A DNA stretch of 64,000 bases, taken from NCBI GenBank assembly GCA_900472605.1, contig UCJD01000012.1, positions 1-64,000 on the forward strand, read 5' to 3'. Position numbers and translations under genes: made by a program. The notes below the pieces were generated by a model. That model worked only from the letters and a program-made list of their open reading frames with translations. It was not told where the DNA came from and did not search any database. Origin of the DNA: Hyphomicrobiales bacterium. GTDB lineage: Bacteria > Pseudomonadota > Alphaproteobacteria > Rhizobiales > Rhizobiaceae. Positions 55,615-63,101 of the stretch are shown here, piece by piece (position 1 is the stretch's first letter; the number at the start of each line of letters is the position of its first letter).

Positions 55615-57564
55615 GTGTCAGTGGCTAAGCACAGCCTCCTGCTTCGCTTGCTCGGAAAGCCCGCGCTTTTCGCCAATGACGGCGAAATCGTGCTTCCGGA
55701 AAAAGCCTATCCGCTCCTGGCCTTCGTGGCTGCGTCGTCGCAGTTCTCGATGGAGCGCGAGACGTTGCGGGGCATGCTCTGGCAGTCCGACGTGTCGAAA
55801 CAACGTGCCGGCAGCCTTCGACAACTCCTTGCCCGCATCGATCGCAGCGTGCCGGAAGGGCTTCCCCGCCTGATCACGGCCACGAACACGCATATCACGC
55901 TCAACGCCGAGCATTGGGCCACCGATGTCCTGCTGCTGGGGGACGCCACGCATCCGCTAGCGCGGAGCGATTGGGCCCTGCTTCAGGGCGAGTTGCTCGA
56001 GGGTTTCCGCGCGCCGACGATGGAAGCCGATGAGTGGGTCACGATCGAGCGTCGCCGCATCGCCGAATGCCGCGATGCGCATCTGATGACGCTGCTTGAT
56101 TCGCCAGACAAGCTGACATTTGCCGATACCGTATTGCTGGCCGGCCTGCTCGTGGCCGCCGACCCGGCGAACGAGGCGGCATGCCGCGCGCTGATGAAGG
56201 CGCATGCGAGGGCGGGTGATCTCGCGTCAGCGCGGCAAGCGTACTTCCGTTGTCGCAATGAATTGAAGGCCGAGTACGGCGCCGAGCCTGATTCGGCAAC
56301 GCAGGCGCTCGCGCTGGAGCTCGGCATCATCGCGCCAGCAGCACCTGCCGTGCCGGAAGCAGCACCTGTTCGCTCGACGACCGTCGATCCGCTTGGCCAG
56401 CCGCGCGTGCTCATCCTTCCACCGGAGACGATGCTGTCGGAGCCGCTGCTGCAGCGCGTCGGCCGCGCCCTGCTTGAGGACGTCACGATCGGCCTCAGCC
56501 AGCAGCGTGGCTTCAAGGTGATCGCGGCGCATACCAGCGTTGAGATCTTGAACCGCAGTCTCGCCAGCGGTGAGCTGCAGCCCATGCCGCCGGAATTGCG
56601 TTTCGATTACACCGTCTACGTGACGATCCATGGCCGCGAGGACGAGATTTACGCAACCTGCCGGCTGACGAAGACCTCGACCGCCGAAGTGCTGTGGGCG
56701 ATCGACCTGCCGCTTGCCATGCAGAAGGTCAACCAGTCCTTCGGCCAGTTGGCGCGGCGCATCGTCATGACCCTTGCCGATACGATCGAACGGCGCGAAC
56801 TGACGGATATGATGCACGATGTCTCGCCCTCGGCCTATCGGCTGTATCTCGAGGGCAAGCGGCTCGTTTCCAAGACCGATCTGCAGCACCTCAGGCAGGC
56901 GCGCAAGTGGTTCAAGTCCGCGCTGTCGAGACATGACCGTTTCTCCTCCGCCCATGCCGGCATGGCCCGGGTGCTGGGCATGGAGTGGCTCGTTCGTGGC
57001 ATGAAGGACACTGCACTTCTGGAAGAGGCCGATCGGTCGGCATGGCAGGCGCGCGACAGCGATCCCAACAGCGGCCGCGCCATGCGCGAGCTCGGTTTCG
57101 TCGCGCTCTATCGGCGCCGCTTTGCCGATAGCCTCGATTTCTTCGCCGAGGCGCAGATGCTCAATCCGAACGACGCGGATATTCTGGCCGACCACGCCGA
57201 TGCGCTTTTGCATGACGGGCAGAGCGATCGGGCGCTGGAACTCAGCCACGCCGCGCTGAAGCTCAATCCGCTTCCGCCGGATTACTACTACTGGAATCTG
57301 GGCGGCATCCATTTCGTCCAGGAGAATTACGCCAAGGCGATCGAGGTGCTCGACCGCGTCAAGGACCGGCCGGCGACCTCTCGTCTGCTCGCCGCGGCGC
57401 ACGCCAAGAACGGCGATAAGGCCATTGCCGCGCATTATGCCTCGGTTGTCCTCGAGAATTTTCCGGATTTTCGCACGGAAGATGTCTGGCGTTTCGTGCC
57501 GGATCGCAACCCTGACGATACTCGTCAGCTGATAGACGGACTCAGGATGGCCGGTCTGTCCTGA
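55615..57564 (+). CDS. BTAD/SARP-like regulator with TPR repeats
   Basis: About 649 aa. A winged-helix-like N-terminal domain (about 1-95, LLLRLLGKPALFANDGEIVLPEKAYPLLAF-type start) is followed by a BTAD domain (about 100-245; WALLQGELLEGF, RRIAECRDAHL, AHARAGDLASARQAYFRCRNELKAEYG), a TolB-like mixed region (about 270-400, RVLILPPETMLSEPLLQRVGRALLEDVTIGL) and at least four TPR-like helical repeats (from about 425; YRLYLEGKRL, AMRELGFVALYRRRFADSL, ADILADHADALLHDGQSDRALE). No kinase, receiver or AAA domain is present. The start is uncertain (GTG 55615 or 55621). It lies 120 bp before the RiPP-like genes, and its family often runs secondary-metabolite loci. Confidence 0.8.
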   Translation: MSVAKHSLLLRLLGKPALFANDGEIVLPEKAYPLLAFVAASSQFSMERETLRGMLWQSDVSKQRAGSLRQLLARIDRSVPEGLPRLITATNTHITLNAEHWATDVLLLGDATHPLARSDWALLQGELLEGFRAPTMEADEWVTIERRRIAECRDAHLMTLLDSPDKLTFADTVLLAGLLVAADPANEAACRALMKAHARAGDLASARQAYFRCRNELKAEYGAEPDSATQALALELGIIAPAAPAVPEAAPVRSTTVDPLGQPRVLILPPETMLSEPLLQRVGRALLEDVTIGLSQQRGFKVIAAHTSVEILNRSLASGELQPMPPELRFDYTVYVTIHGREDEIYATCRLTKTSTAEVLWAIDLPLAMQKVNQSFGQLARRIVMTLADTIERRELTDMMHDVSPSAYRLYLEGKRLVSKTDLQHLRQARKWFKSALSRHDRFSSAHAGMARVLGMEWLVRGMKDTALLEEADRSAWQARDSDPNSGRAMRELGFVALYRRRFADSLDFFAEAQMLNPNDADILADHADALLHDGQSDRALELSHAALKLNPLPPDYYYWNLGGIHFVQENYAKAIEVLDRVKDRPATSRLLAAAHAKNGDKAIAAHYASVVLENFPDFRTEDVWRFVPDRNPDDTRQLIDGLRMAGLS

Positions 57565-57581
57565 AGTGCAACACATGGCAG

Positions 57582-57640
57582 CTTTGACCGTTAATTAGCG
57601 AAATTTCCAGTCACACCGGAATAACGCCGGCCGGTCAAAG
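57582..57640 (+). promoter_or_regulatory. Inverted repeat in the promoter region of the small peptide gene
   Basis: CTTTGACCG (57582-57590) is repeated exactly inverted as CGGTCAAAG (57632-57640), 41 nt apart, within the 120-bp gap before the peptide gene. The left arm contains a TTGACC that could be a -35. It may bind the upstream regulator as separated half sites, or form a long-loop hairpin in the leader. Confidence 0.4.
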
Positions 57641-57684
57641 TCTCTCCTGTCCGCAGCAAACGCTGCCACCAAAAGGAGAAAACC

Positions 57685-57810
57685 ATGACCAACGCAATCA
57701 AGTCCACCGTTCGCCTCTCCGCTGCAGCCCAGGCCGTTCTGAAGCAGAATGTCGTTCAGCTTGACACCAACGCAACCTCGAACATCGTTCACGCTCTGAA
57801 GTTCCGTTGA
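57685..57810 (+). CDS. 41-residue peptide, candidate RiPP precursor
   Basis: ATG at 57685 with an excellent AAAGGAG ribosome binding site; TGA at 57808-57810, 11 bp before ycaO. The peptide starts MTNAIKSTVRLS and ends NIVHALKFR. It contains no Cys, Gly, Trp or Tyr, has one acidic residue (Asp27) and several basic ones, and its Ser/Thr/Asn are gathered at 28-33 (TNATSN). A hydrophobic, helix-prone first half (about 9-26) could be the leader and the C-terminal part the core. No double-Gly cleavage site is seen. The role as YcaO substrate is inferred from size, ribosome binding site and position. Confidence 0.72.
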   Translation: MTNAIKSTVRLSAAAQAVLKQNVVQLDTNATSNIVHALKFR

Positions 57811-57821
57811 GGTTATTGCGA

Positions 57822-59078
57822 ATGTCTGTTCAGGCAGCACTCACGGATCTGGCTGGGGATCTAAGTCTTTCCGCGGCGGGCGTCAGCGCCTACCACGACC
57901 GCTCCTTGACGCCTGGACAGACATTCGCGGCGATCAAGCCGCACTTTGCCGAGCTTGGAATAACGCGCGTCGGCCTTTTGACGGCGCTCGACCTTCTCGA
58001 AATTCCTGTCGCTTTCGCGACCCGCCCGAACAGCTATACGCTTTCCGTCTTCCAGGGCAAAGGCATCGACGAGGAAGCCGCGATGACCTCGGCTGCCATG
58101 GAGGCCGTCGAAACCCGCGTTGCCGAGATGCAGCCGGACGACCTGGTCATCGCCACGCTCGCCGGCATGAAGGCTGAGCGCGCGCCGCTTATCGATCTCG
58201 ATTCCGTCGCGCGTTGCGTGCCGTCGGACATCGATGCCGGACCGCTCGCCTGGAGCGAAGGGCTCGATATCATGAACAACAAGCCGGTTTTCGTGCCGTG
58301 GTCGCTTGTTGGCCTCGATCATCGTGGGACGAGACCTTCCGGCTTCGAGCAGTCCAGCGACGGGCTGGCCTCCGGCAACCGGCCTGCCGAGGCGGTGTTA
58401 CACGGCCTGTGCGAATTGGTCGAGCGCGACGCGTGGGCGCTGACGCAGCTGCGCCCTTTCGATGAACTGCGCGGCTCACGCATCGATCCATTAGGCTTCG
58501 GCGATCCCGTGATCGACATCATCACCGGCCGCATCGCCCGGGCCGGCATGCGGCTTCTGCTTATCGATATGACGACGGACATCGGCGTGCCGAGTTTCCT
58601 CGCCGTTATCGTTCCCGGCGACCTCGGTGAGCGCGTCGATGCACGCTGGACGAATGTTTGTGGCGGCTGTGGCTGCCATCCCGATCCTGTGCGCGCTGCA
58701 CTGCGCGCCATCACCGAGGCGGCGCAGAGCCGGTTGACGGCGATCGCCGGCAGCCGTGACGACTTCTCGCCGCGCGTCTATCAGCGCCTTGATGGCGATG
58801 GGCCGATGCAGCAGCTCATCGACCTCTGCGACGAGACGCCGGTTGCTCCCAGCCTCGCCGAACCTGCCAAGCGCAGCATCCAGCAGACCATCCGTCATAT
58901 TCTGGATCGGTTGCGGACGCGCGGCATCGAGCAGGTCGTGGCGGTGCCGATCCCACATCCACGCCTTCCGGTTTCCGTCGTCCGCGTGATCGTTCCGGGC
59001 CTCGAAGTCGATGTCAGCGGTGAATTCATTCAACTTGGCTTGCGCGCGATTGGCGCCATGCAGGGAGCTCAGTCATGA
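57822..59078 (+). CDS. ycaO: YcaO-domain protein (TfuA-associated)
   Basis: 418 aa. ATP/Mg-binding motifs of the family are SAAMEAVETRVAE (90-102), GLASGNRPAEAVLHGLCELVERDA (181-204) and AITEAAQSRLTAIAGSRDD (296-314); CGGCGCHPDP (280-289) precedes the last. YcaO enzymes activate peptide amides with ATP to form azolines, macroamidines or, with TfuA, thioamides. No C-terminal PxPxP and no N-terminal E1-like partner domain is present. ATG at 57822 has GAGG 9 nt upstream. It overlaps tfuA by 4 bp, so the pair is translationally coupled. Confidence 0.93.
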   Translation: MSVQAALTDLAGDLSLSAAGVSAYHDRSLTPGQTFAAIKPHFAELGITRVGLLTALDLLEIPVAFATRPNSYTLSVFQGKGIDEEAAMTSAAMEAVETRVAEMQPDDLVIATLAGMKAERAPLIDLDSVARCVPSDIDAGPLAWSEGLDIMNNKPVFVPWSLVGLDHRGTRPSGFEQSSDGLASGNRPAEAVLHGLCELVERDAWALTQLRPFDELRGSRIDPLGFGDPVIDIITGRIARAGMRLLLIDMTTDIGVPSFLAVIVPGDLGERVDARWTNVCGGCGCHPDPVRAALRAITEAAQSRLTAIAGSRDDFSPRVYQRLDGDGPMQQLIDLCDETPVAPSLAEPAKRSIQQTIRHILDRLRTRGIEQVVAVPIPHPRLPVSVVRVIVPGLEVDVSGEFIQLGLRAIGAMQGAQS

Positions 59079-59818
59079 GAGTTATCTTCGCAGGACCAAG
59101 CTTCGGTCGGGATCTCGACAGGCTACAGGCAGAGCACCCTTCGATTAAGTTTCGCGGGCCGGCCGCCCGTGGCGATATCCTGCAGGCCGTGCGAGACGGT
59201 GCGCGGGCTATTGGCATCGTCGATGGCTATTTCGGCGAAATGCCGTCCGTCTGGCACAAGGAAATCCTCTTCGCGCTGGAGCAGAACGTCGTGGTTGCCG
59301 GCGGCGCCAGCATGGGGGCGCTGAGGGCAGCCGAATGTTCGGCCTTCGGCATGGTCGGTATCGGCTCGATCTATGACGAATACGCTGATGGCCGGCTTAT
59401 TGACGACGAGGCCGTGGCGCTCGTTCACGCGCCGGCTGAGCTGGGCTGGCTGCCGCTCTCGGTGCCATGGGTGGATTATCAGCCAACGATCGACGCGCTG
59501 AACGGTCAGGGCCTGCTTTTGTCAGGCGAATACAAGAAGCTTCTCCTGGCGGGCCGCGCGCTGCATTTTTCCGAGCGGACCTATCCGAAGGCGGTGGAAC
59601 GTTGCGCGTTCGATAGCGCCGATCGTGCCAAAGAGATCGTGCGTTTGATTCGCGCGAACAAGATCGAGCGCAAGCGCGCCGACGCGGACATGGTTCTGGA
59701 TTACCTCGCCAGCGTGAAATTCACTGCTGGGAAGCGCAGCTGGGGCTTCGCGGCAACGTCACACTGGGAGATGCTGCATGCCGAAATCAGCAACCCGGTA
59801 ACGCCTGTAACGCTCTAA
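59075..59818 (+). CDS. tfuA: TfuA-like protein
   Basis: 247 aa. The TfuA core is plain: GARAIGIVDGYFGEMPSVWHKEILFALEQ (42-70), GGASMGALRAAECSAFGMVGIG (76-97) and DDEAVALVHAP (110-120). In archaea TfuA works with YcaO to place a thioamide in methyl-CoM reductase, and bacterial YcaO/TfuA pairs are linked with thioamidated peptides; the name comes from the rhizobial trifolitoxin locus. The basic C-terminal region (about 190-235) may contact the partner or peptide. Confidence 0.92.
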   Translation: MRVIFAGPSFGRDLDRLQAEHPSIKFRGPAARGDILQAVRDGARAIGIVDGYFGEMPSVWHKEILFALEQNVVVAGGASMGALRAAECSAFGMVGIGSIYDEYADGRLIDDEAVALVHAPAELGWLPLSVPWVDYQPTIDALNGQGLLLSGEYKKLLLAGRALHFSERTYPKAVERCAFDSADRAKEIVRLIRANKIERKRADADMVLDYLASVKFTAGKRSWGFAATSHWEMLHAEISNPVTPVTL

Positions 59819-59850
59819 TAACGCCCTGCCTGAATGATGGAAGCACTGGA

Positions 59851-59872
59851 GCCCCAAAGTGGTGTTTGGGGC
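59851..59872 (+). terminator. Hairpin between tfuA and the 89-residue gene
   Basis: A perfect 8-bp stem, GCCCCAAA with its complement and a 6-nt loop, 32 bp after tfuA. There is no T-tract, so attenuation or mRNA stabilisation is as likely as full termination. Confidence 0.5.
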
Positions 59873-59892
59873 ATCTCAGAGAGGCGGACGAG

Positions 59893-60162
59893 ATGAACAT
59901 TCAGACGATGGACGAGGGCAGCGGAAGCGAATACGCGAGGATATTTCGCTTGCTGTCGGCCGCGAAGGACGAGGCGCAGAAGCTCAAGCTGAACAATCTG
60001 ACGCACCTTACGAACATGGCTCTGCTGCAGGTCGTCATCGATTGGGATGGGATCGACCCGGAGCGCGAGCTGGACGTGAACCTGGAAAAGCTGATCGGCA
60101 CCAAGACGAAACTGGCAATGAAAGACGCGCGAGAAAATCTCGTTGTCCTGGAGCGCCACTAA
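59893..60162 (+). CDS. Hypothetical 89-residue helical protein
   Basis: No family recognised. The sequence is almost entirely helix-prone and charged (YARIFRLLSAAKDEAQKLKL near 19-38, KLIGTKTKLAMKDAREN near 68-84), acidic at the N-terminus, with no signal peptide, membrane segment or Cys. ATG at 59893 is preceded by GAGG at 10 nt. It lies 74 bp after tfuA on the same strand and may be an immunity, chaperone or leader-binding factor of the peptide locus, or unrelated. Confidence 0.7.
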   Translation: MNIQTMDEGSGSEYARIFRLLSAAKDEAQKLKLNNLTHLTNMALLQVVIDWDGIDPERELDVNLEKLIGTKTKLAMKDARENLVVLERH

Positions 60163-60179
60163 CCGTCGATGGGTTCCGT

Positions 60180-60205
60180 CGAAGCCGCTTTATTCGGCGG
60201 CTTCG
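60180..60205. terminator. Convergent terminator hairpin
   Basis: A perfect 9-bp stem (CGAAGCCGC and its complement, 8-nt loop) overlaps the last codons of the XRE gene and follows the 89-residue gene by 17 bp. It can serve both directions. Confidence 0.7.
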
Positions 60206-60588
60206 CTTTCGATCTGCTCCATGCCGGCAATCGCCTGCACCAGCTTGACGATCTTCTTGCGGACCTGCTCGTTCTTGATCGACAGGAAGGCAGCGTTCAG
60301 AAGCACGCCGTCGCGCGATACGACGAATTCGTCGCTGGGGGTCGGATTGTCGTTGGCGTTGGCCGAAATATCTTCGAAGAAGGAGCGGACGTCGACATCG
60401 AGCGCACCGGCGATTTCGACGAGCATGCTTGCCGAAACGCGGTTCGAGCCCTTTTCGTATTTCTGAATCTGCTGGAACGTGACGCCGACGCGGTCACCCA
60501 ATTCGGTCTGCGAAACCTTGCGCATCAGGCGCTTGATGCGGATCGTCTTACCGACATGAACGTCGACGGTATGCGGAGCTTCTTTCAT
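60190..60588 (-). CDS. XRE-family transcriptional regulator
   Basis: 132 aa. The HTH_3 domain spans about 13-67 (IRIKRLMRKVSQTELGDRVGVTFQQIQKYEKGSNRVSAS), followed by an acidic, Asn-rich linker and a helical C-terminus. This layout is common in Rhizobiales. ATG at 60588 with an AAGGATAAGG box. It is convergent with the peptide locus; nothing links it to that locus except position. Confidence 0.9.
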   Translation of the reverse strand: MKEAPHTVDVHVGKTIRIKRLMRKVSQTELGDRVGVTFQQIQKYEKGSNRVSASMLVEIAGALDVDVRSFFEDISANANDNPTPSDEFVVSRDGVLLNAAFLSIKNEQVRKKIVKLVQAIAGMEQIESEAAE

Positions 60589-61189
60589 GGCCTTATCCTT
60601 CTAACGCCAGTTGCGGCGTGCTTATTATTCCCTGCGGCAACCTTACCAAGATATTTGAACGGATCAATTGTGCCGTCCATTTTTATTCCCGCCAACTCAT
60701 GTGCCTGAAGACCCTGACTTTCAACTGAAAAGAGCCTGTCGTTCAGCAAATTCGTGCGGCGTCGAATGCAATCATAAGTAAGTATCCCGGTTCATTTTGA
60801 CCAAACGAGGCTTATATACATCTTCCGGTAGATAAAGCGCCGGAATTTGAGACTTGCAGCGAAGGCCGTGATATCCGCCTGGAACGGTGTTTTTAGGGCC
60901 TTTCCGGGCAGTAACAAAACGGTGTACGCGGCGAATTGACGATTGGATTAGTACCTCATGAACTTATTGTTGTGGTCTGCATTTGTTCGCGCTATCCCGC
61001 GAAAGGCCCTGCTGGACAGTGCTTTTGACGTAAGGTGCTGGATGAAAATATGAATCCGGCTGTCGTTTTCTCGAAAATCTCAGGCTCGAAGATTGGTGTG
61101 CCGATCTGCTGAGGAGCAAAGATTTGTCGGAATAAAATCTCGGCTGTCGCCGCCGATCAATTCTTCATTAGCGCACTACCGAGAGTGGA
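60589..61189. other. 601-bp region without a protein gene
   Basis: No open frame above 60 codons on either strand and lower GC than the surroundings. A promoter-like pair TTGACG (61025-61030) and TATGAA (61049-61054), 18 nt apart, points rightward into sequence with no gene, so a small RNA is possible. The region must also carry the promoter of the XRE gene. Confidence 0.45.
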
Positions 61190-61684
61190 TTATTTATGTA
61201 TCGGATCGATCCACCGAACGTCTTCCGGCTTTTCAATCGGTTCTATATCGAGATTGACAACGACAGGCTCCTGTCCGGAGCGGACGAGGACGCATTCCAG
61301 CGTCTCGTTTTGGCTCGCATTGATCTCCTGATGCGGCACGTAAGGCGGTACGAAAATGAAATCGCCAGGCCCGGCCTCGGCCGTAAATTCGAGATTGTTG
61401 CCCCAGCGCATGCGCGCCTTGCCCTTCACGACATAGATGATGCTTTCGAGATCGCCATGATGGTGCGCGCCGGTCTTGGCGTTGGCGTGGATCGTGACCG
61501 TGCCTGCCCAGATTTTCTCGGCGCCGGCGCGAGCATTGTTGATCGCCGTCGCGCGGTTCATGCCTGGGGTCTGCGCCGTGTTCGGATCGAGCGCATTGCC
61601 CGGGATGACCTTCACGCCATGTTCACGCCAATCGATGGGGCCATGGGAGTGATCGGCTTCGTGGGAGCCATGATCGCTGCTCAA
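61190..61684 (-). CDS. Cupin-domain protein
   Basis: 164-aa single-cupin protein with a His-rich N-terminus (SSDHGSHEADHSHG). Metal motif 1 is TGAHHHGDLESIIYVVKGKARMRWG (about 71-95), motif 2 region GPGDFIFVPPYVPHQEIN. It probably binds a metal; enzymatic or sensory role unknown. The start is TTG at 61684, supported by AAGGAG 8 nt upstream; no ATG lies nearby in frame upstream. Confidence 0.85.
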   Translation of the reverse strand: MSSDHGSHEADHSHGPIDWREHGVKVIPGNALDPNTAQTPGMNRATAINNARAGAEKIWAGTVTIHANAKTGAHHHGDLESIIYVVKGKARMRWGNNLEFTAEAGPGDFIFVPPYVPHQEINASQNETLECVLVRSGQEPVVVNLDIEPIEKPEDVRWIDPIHK

Positions 61685-61737
61685 GTCGGGTCTCCTTCCC
61701 TTGTGCGATCGCGGGTCCTGCCCGCAATCAGGTCCGT

Positions 61738-62067
61738 TCAGCCTGTTCGCGCGGAAAGCGCGTCGAGCTTGCGGCGCAGCCGACGGCGGACGTCGTCGTC
61801 CTGTTGCTCCATGGCGCCGAGCATGTCGCGTAGCGTGCCGCGCAGCCCGTGGATCTGGTCGACGAGGTCCATGATGAGATCGACGCCTGCTTCGTTGACG
61901 CCCATGTCGCGGGTAAGGTCGAGGATCAGCCGCGCACGCGCCACATCGTCGTCGCGAAAATCACGATCGCCGTCATGCGCTTCGGGGATCAGCCAGCCCT
62001 GCTCGATCCACACGTCCACCATGGTCACGTCGATCTTCAGGGTTCGGCGGAATTCAAGATCATTCAT
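61738..62067 (-). CDS. cbpM: Chaperone modulator CbpM (MerR-like HTH)
   Basis: 109 aa. A MerR-type winged helix (FRRTLKIDVTMVDVWIEQGWLIPE and FRDDDVARARLILDL) is followed by a helical tail. CbpM binds CbpA and inhibits its co-chaperone activity. The ATG at 62067 has GGAGGAGC upstream and overlaps the cbpA stop by 4 bp; a frame to 62118 is not needed. Confidence 0.88.
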   Translation of the reverse strand: MNDLEFRRTLKIDVTMVDVWIEQGWLIPEAHDGDRDFRDDDVARARLILDLTRDMGVNEAGVDLIMDLVDQIHGLRGTLRDMLGAMEQQDDDVRRRLRRKLDALSARTG

Positions 62068-62987
62068 GGCTGCTCCTCCATGCTTTTTCTCGGATTCTGT
62101 GGATTGGCCGGCGCCCACTCGCTCATGAATTCGGCAAGCTTCGGGTCCGGTTCATCCGGCAAGACGATTTTCAGCGAAACGTAGATATCGCCGGCGCCGC
62201 CACCGCGCTTCGGTGCGCCCTTGCCCTTCAGGCGCAGCACCTTCCCGGTGCTGGAGTTCGCGGGCAGTGTGAGATTGACCGCGCCCGATGGCGTCGGCAC
62301 GCGGACCTTGCCGCCGAGCACCGCCTCGGGGAGCGATATCGGCAGATCAAGCCGGATGTCGTCGCCATCGCGAACATAGAACTTGTGCGGACGAACGCGG
62401 ATCTCCACGAGTGCGTCCCCCGGCGGACCGCCGCCGATCCCAGGCTCGCCCTTGCCCTTCAGGCGTAGCGTCTGTCCGTCGCGGGTTCCTGCCGGGATCT
62501 GTAAATCGAGAGCCGGGCCATCCGGCAGGCGTATCTGCGTCCTGGTGCCGTTGAAGGCGTCGAGAAAATCGACCTCCATGGAATATTGTCGGTTCTGCCC
62601 CTGCGAGCGGAACTGCCCGCCGCCACGTCCGCGTCCGGAGAAGAAGCTCGAAAATATGTCGTCGCTGTCGCCGAAATCGGCGAAGCCGGCATTGTTTTGA
62701 TAGCGGCTGCCGGCGCCGGCTTGCGAGGCGTAGTCGCGATAGTAATTGCGCTGCGCCTGCTCGGCGCCGGTCATGTCGATCTCGCCTCGGTCGAAGCGCT
62801 TTCGCTTGTCCTCATCTCCGACGATCTCGTAAGCGGCGGAGATTTCCTTGAACCGGTCTTCGGCCTGCTTGTCGCCGGGGTTCAGGTCGGGATGCAGTTT
62901 CTTGGCGAGCTTGCGGAACGCGCTCTGGATTTCTTTTTGCGTAGCGTCCTTCTTGACGCCCAGAAGCTCGTACGGATCTCGGCTCAT
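62064..62987 (-). CDS. cbpA: DnaJ-family co-chaperone CbpA
   Basis: 307 aa. J domain 1-65 with HPD (KLHPDLNPGDKQAEDRFKEI), then a Gly/Ser/Arg linker (GRGRGGGQFRSQGQNRQ) and two DnaJ C-terminal substrate-binding domains (VDFLDAFNGTRTQIRLPDG; VEIRVRPHKFYVRDGDDIRLDLPISLPEAVLGGKVRVPT). It lacks the zinc finger, as CbpA does. With cbpM it forms the usual two-gene operon. Confidence 0.92.
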   Translation of the reverse strand: MSRDPYELLGVKKDATQKEIQSAFRKLAKKLHPDLNPGDKQAEDRFKEISAAYEIVGDEDKRKRFDRGEIDMTGAEQAQRNYYRDYASQAGAGSRYQNNAGFADFGDSDDIFSSFFSGRGRGGGQFRSQGQNRQYSMEVDFLDAFNGTRTQIRLPDGPALDLQIPAGTRDGQTLRLKGKGEPGIGGGPPGDALVEIRVRPHKFYVRDGDDIRLDLPISLPEAVLGGKVRVPTPSGAVNLTLPANSSTGKVLRLKGKGAPKRGGGAGDIYVSLKIVLPDEPDPKLAEFMSEWAPANPQNPRKSMEEQP

Positions 62988-63101
62988 ACATGTCTCCGTT
63001 CAGCCGGCGCGCACCGCCGGCAATCTTTGACAATATATATAGGTTGCAAAGTCGCGCGCGACGAGAGGCGCAATGTCTCTCCGTGCTTGAGTCGATCGTC
63101 G

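Noticed and set aside
56227-57576. 449-codon open frame antisense to the BTAD/TPR regulator
   Set aside because: It spans the TPR half only, has no start signal, and the sense strand reads as a coherent multi-domain regulator.
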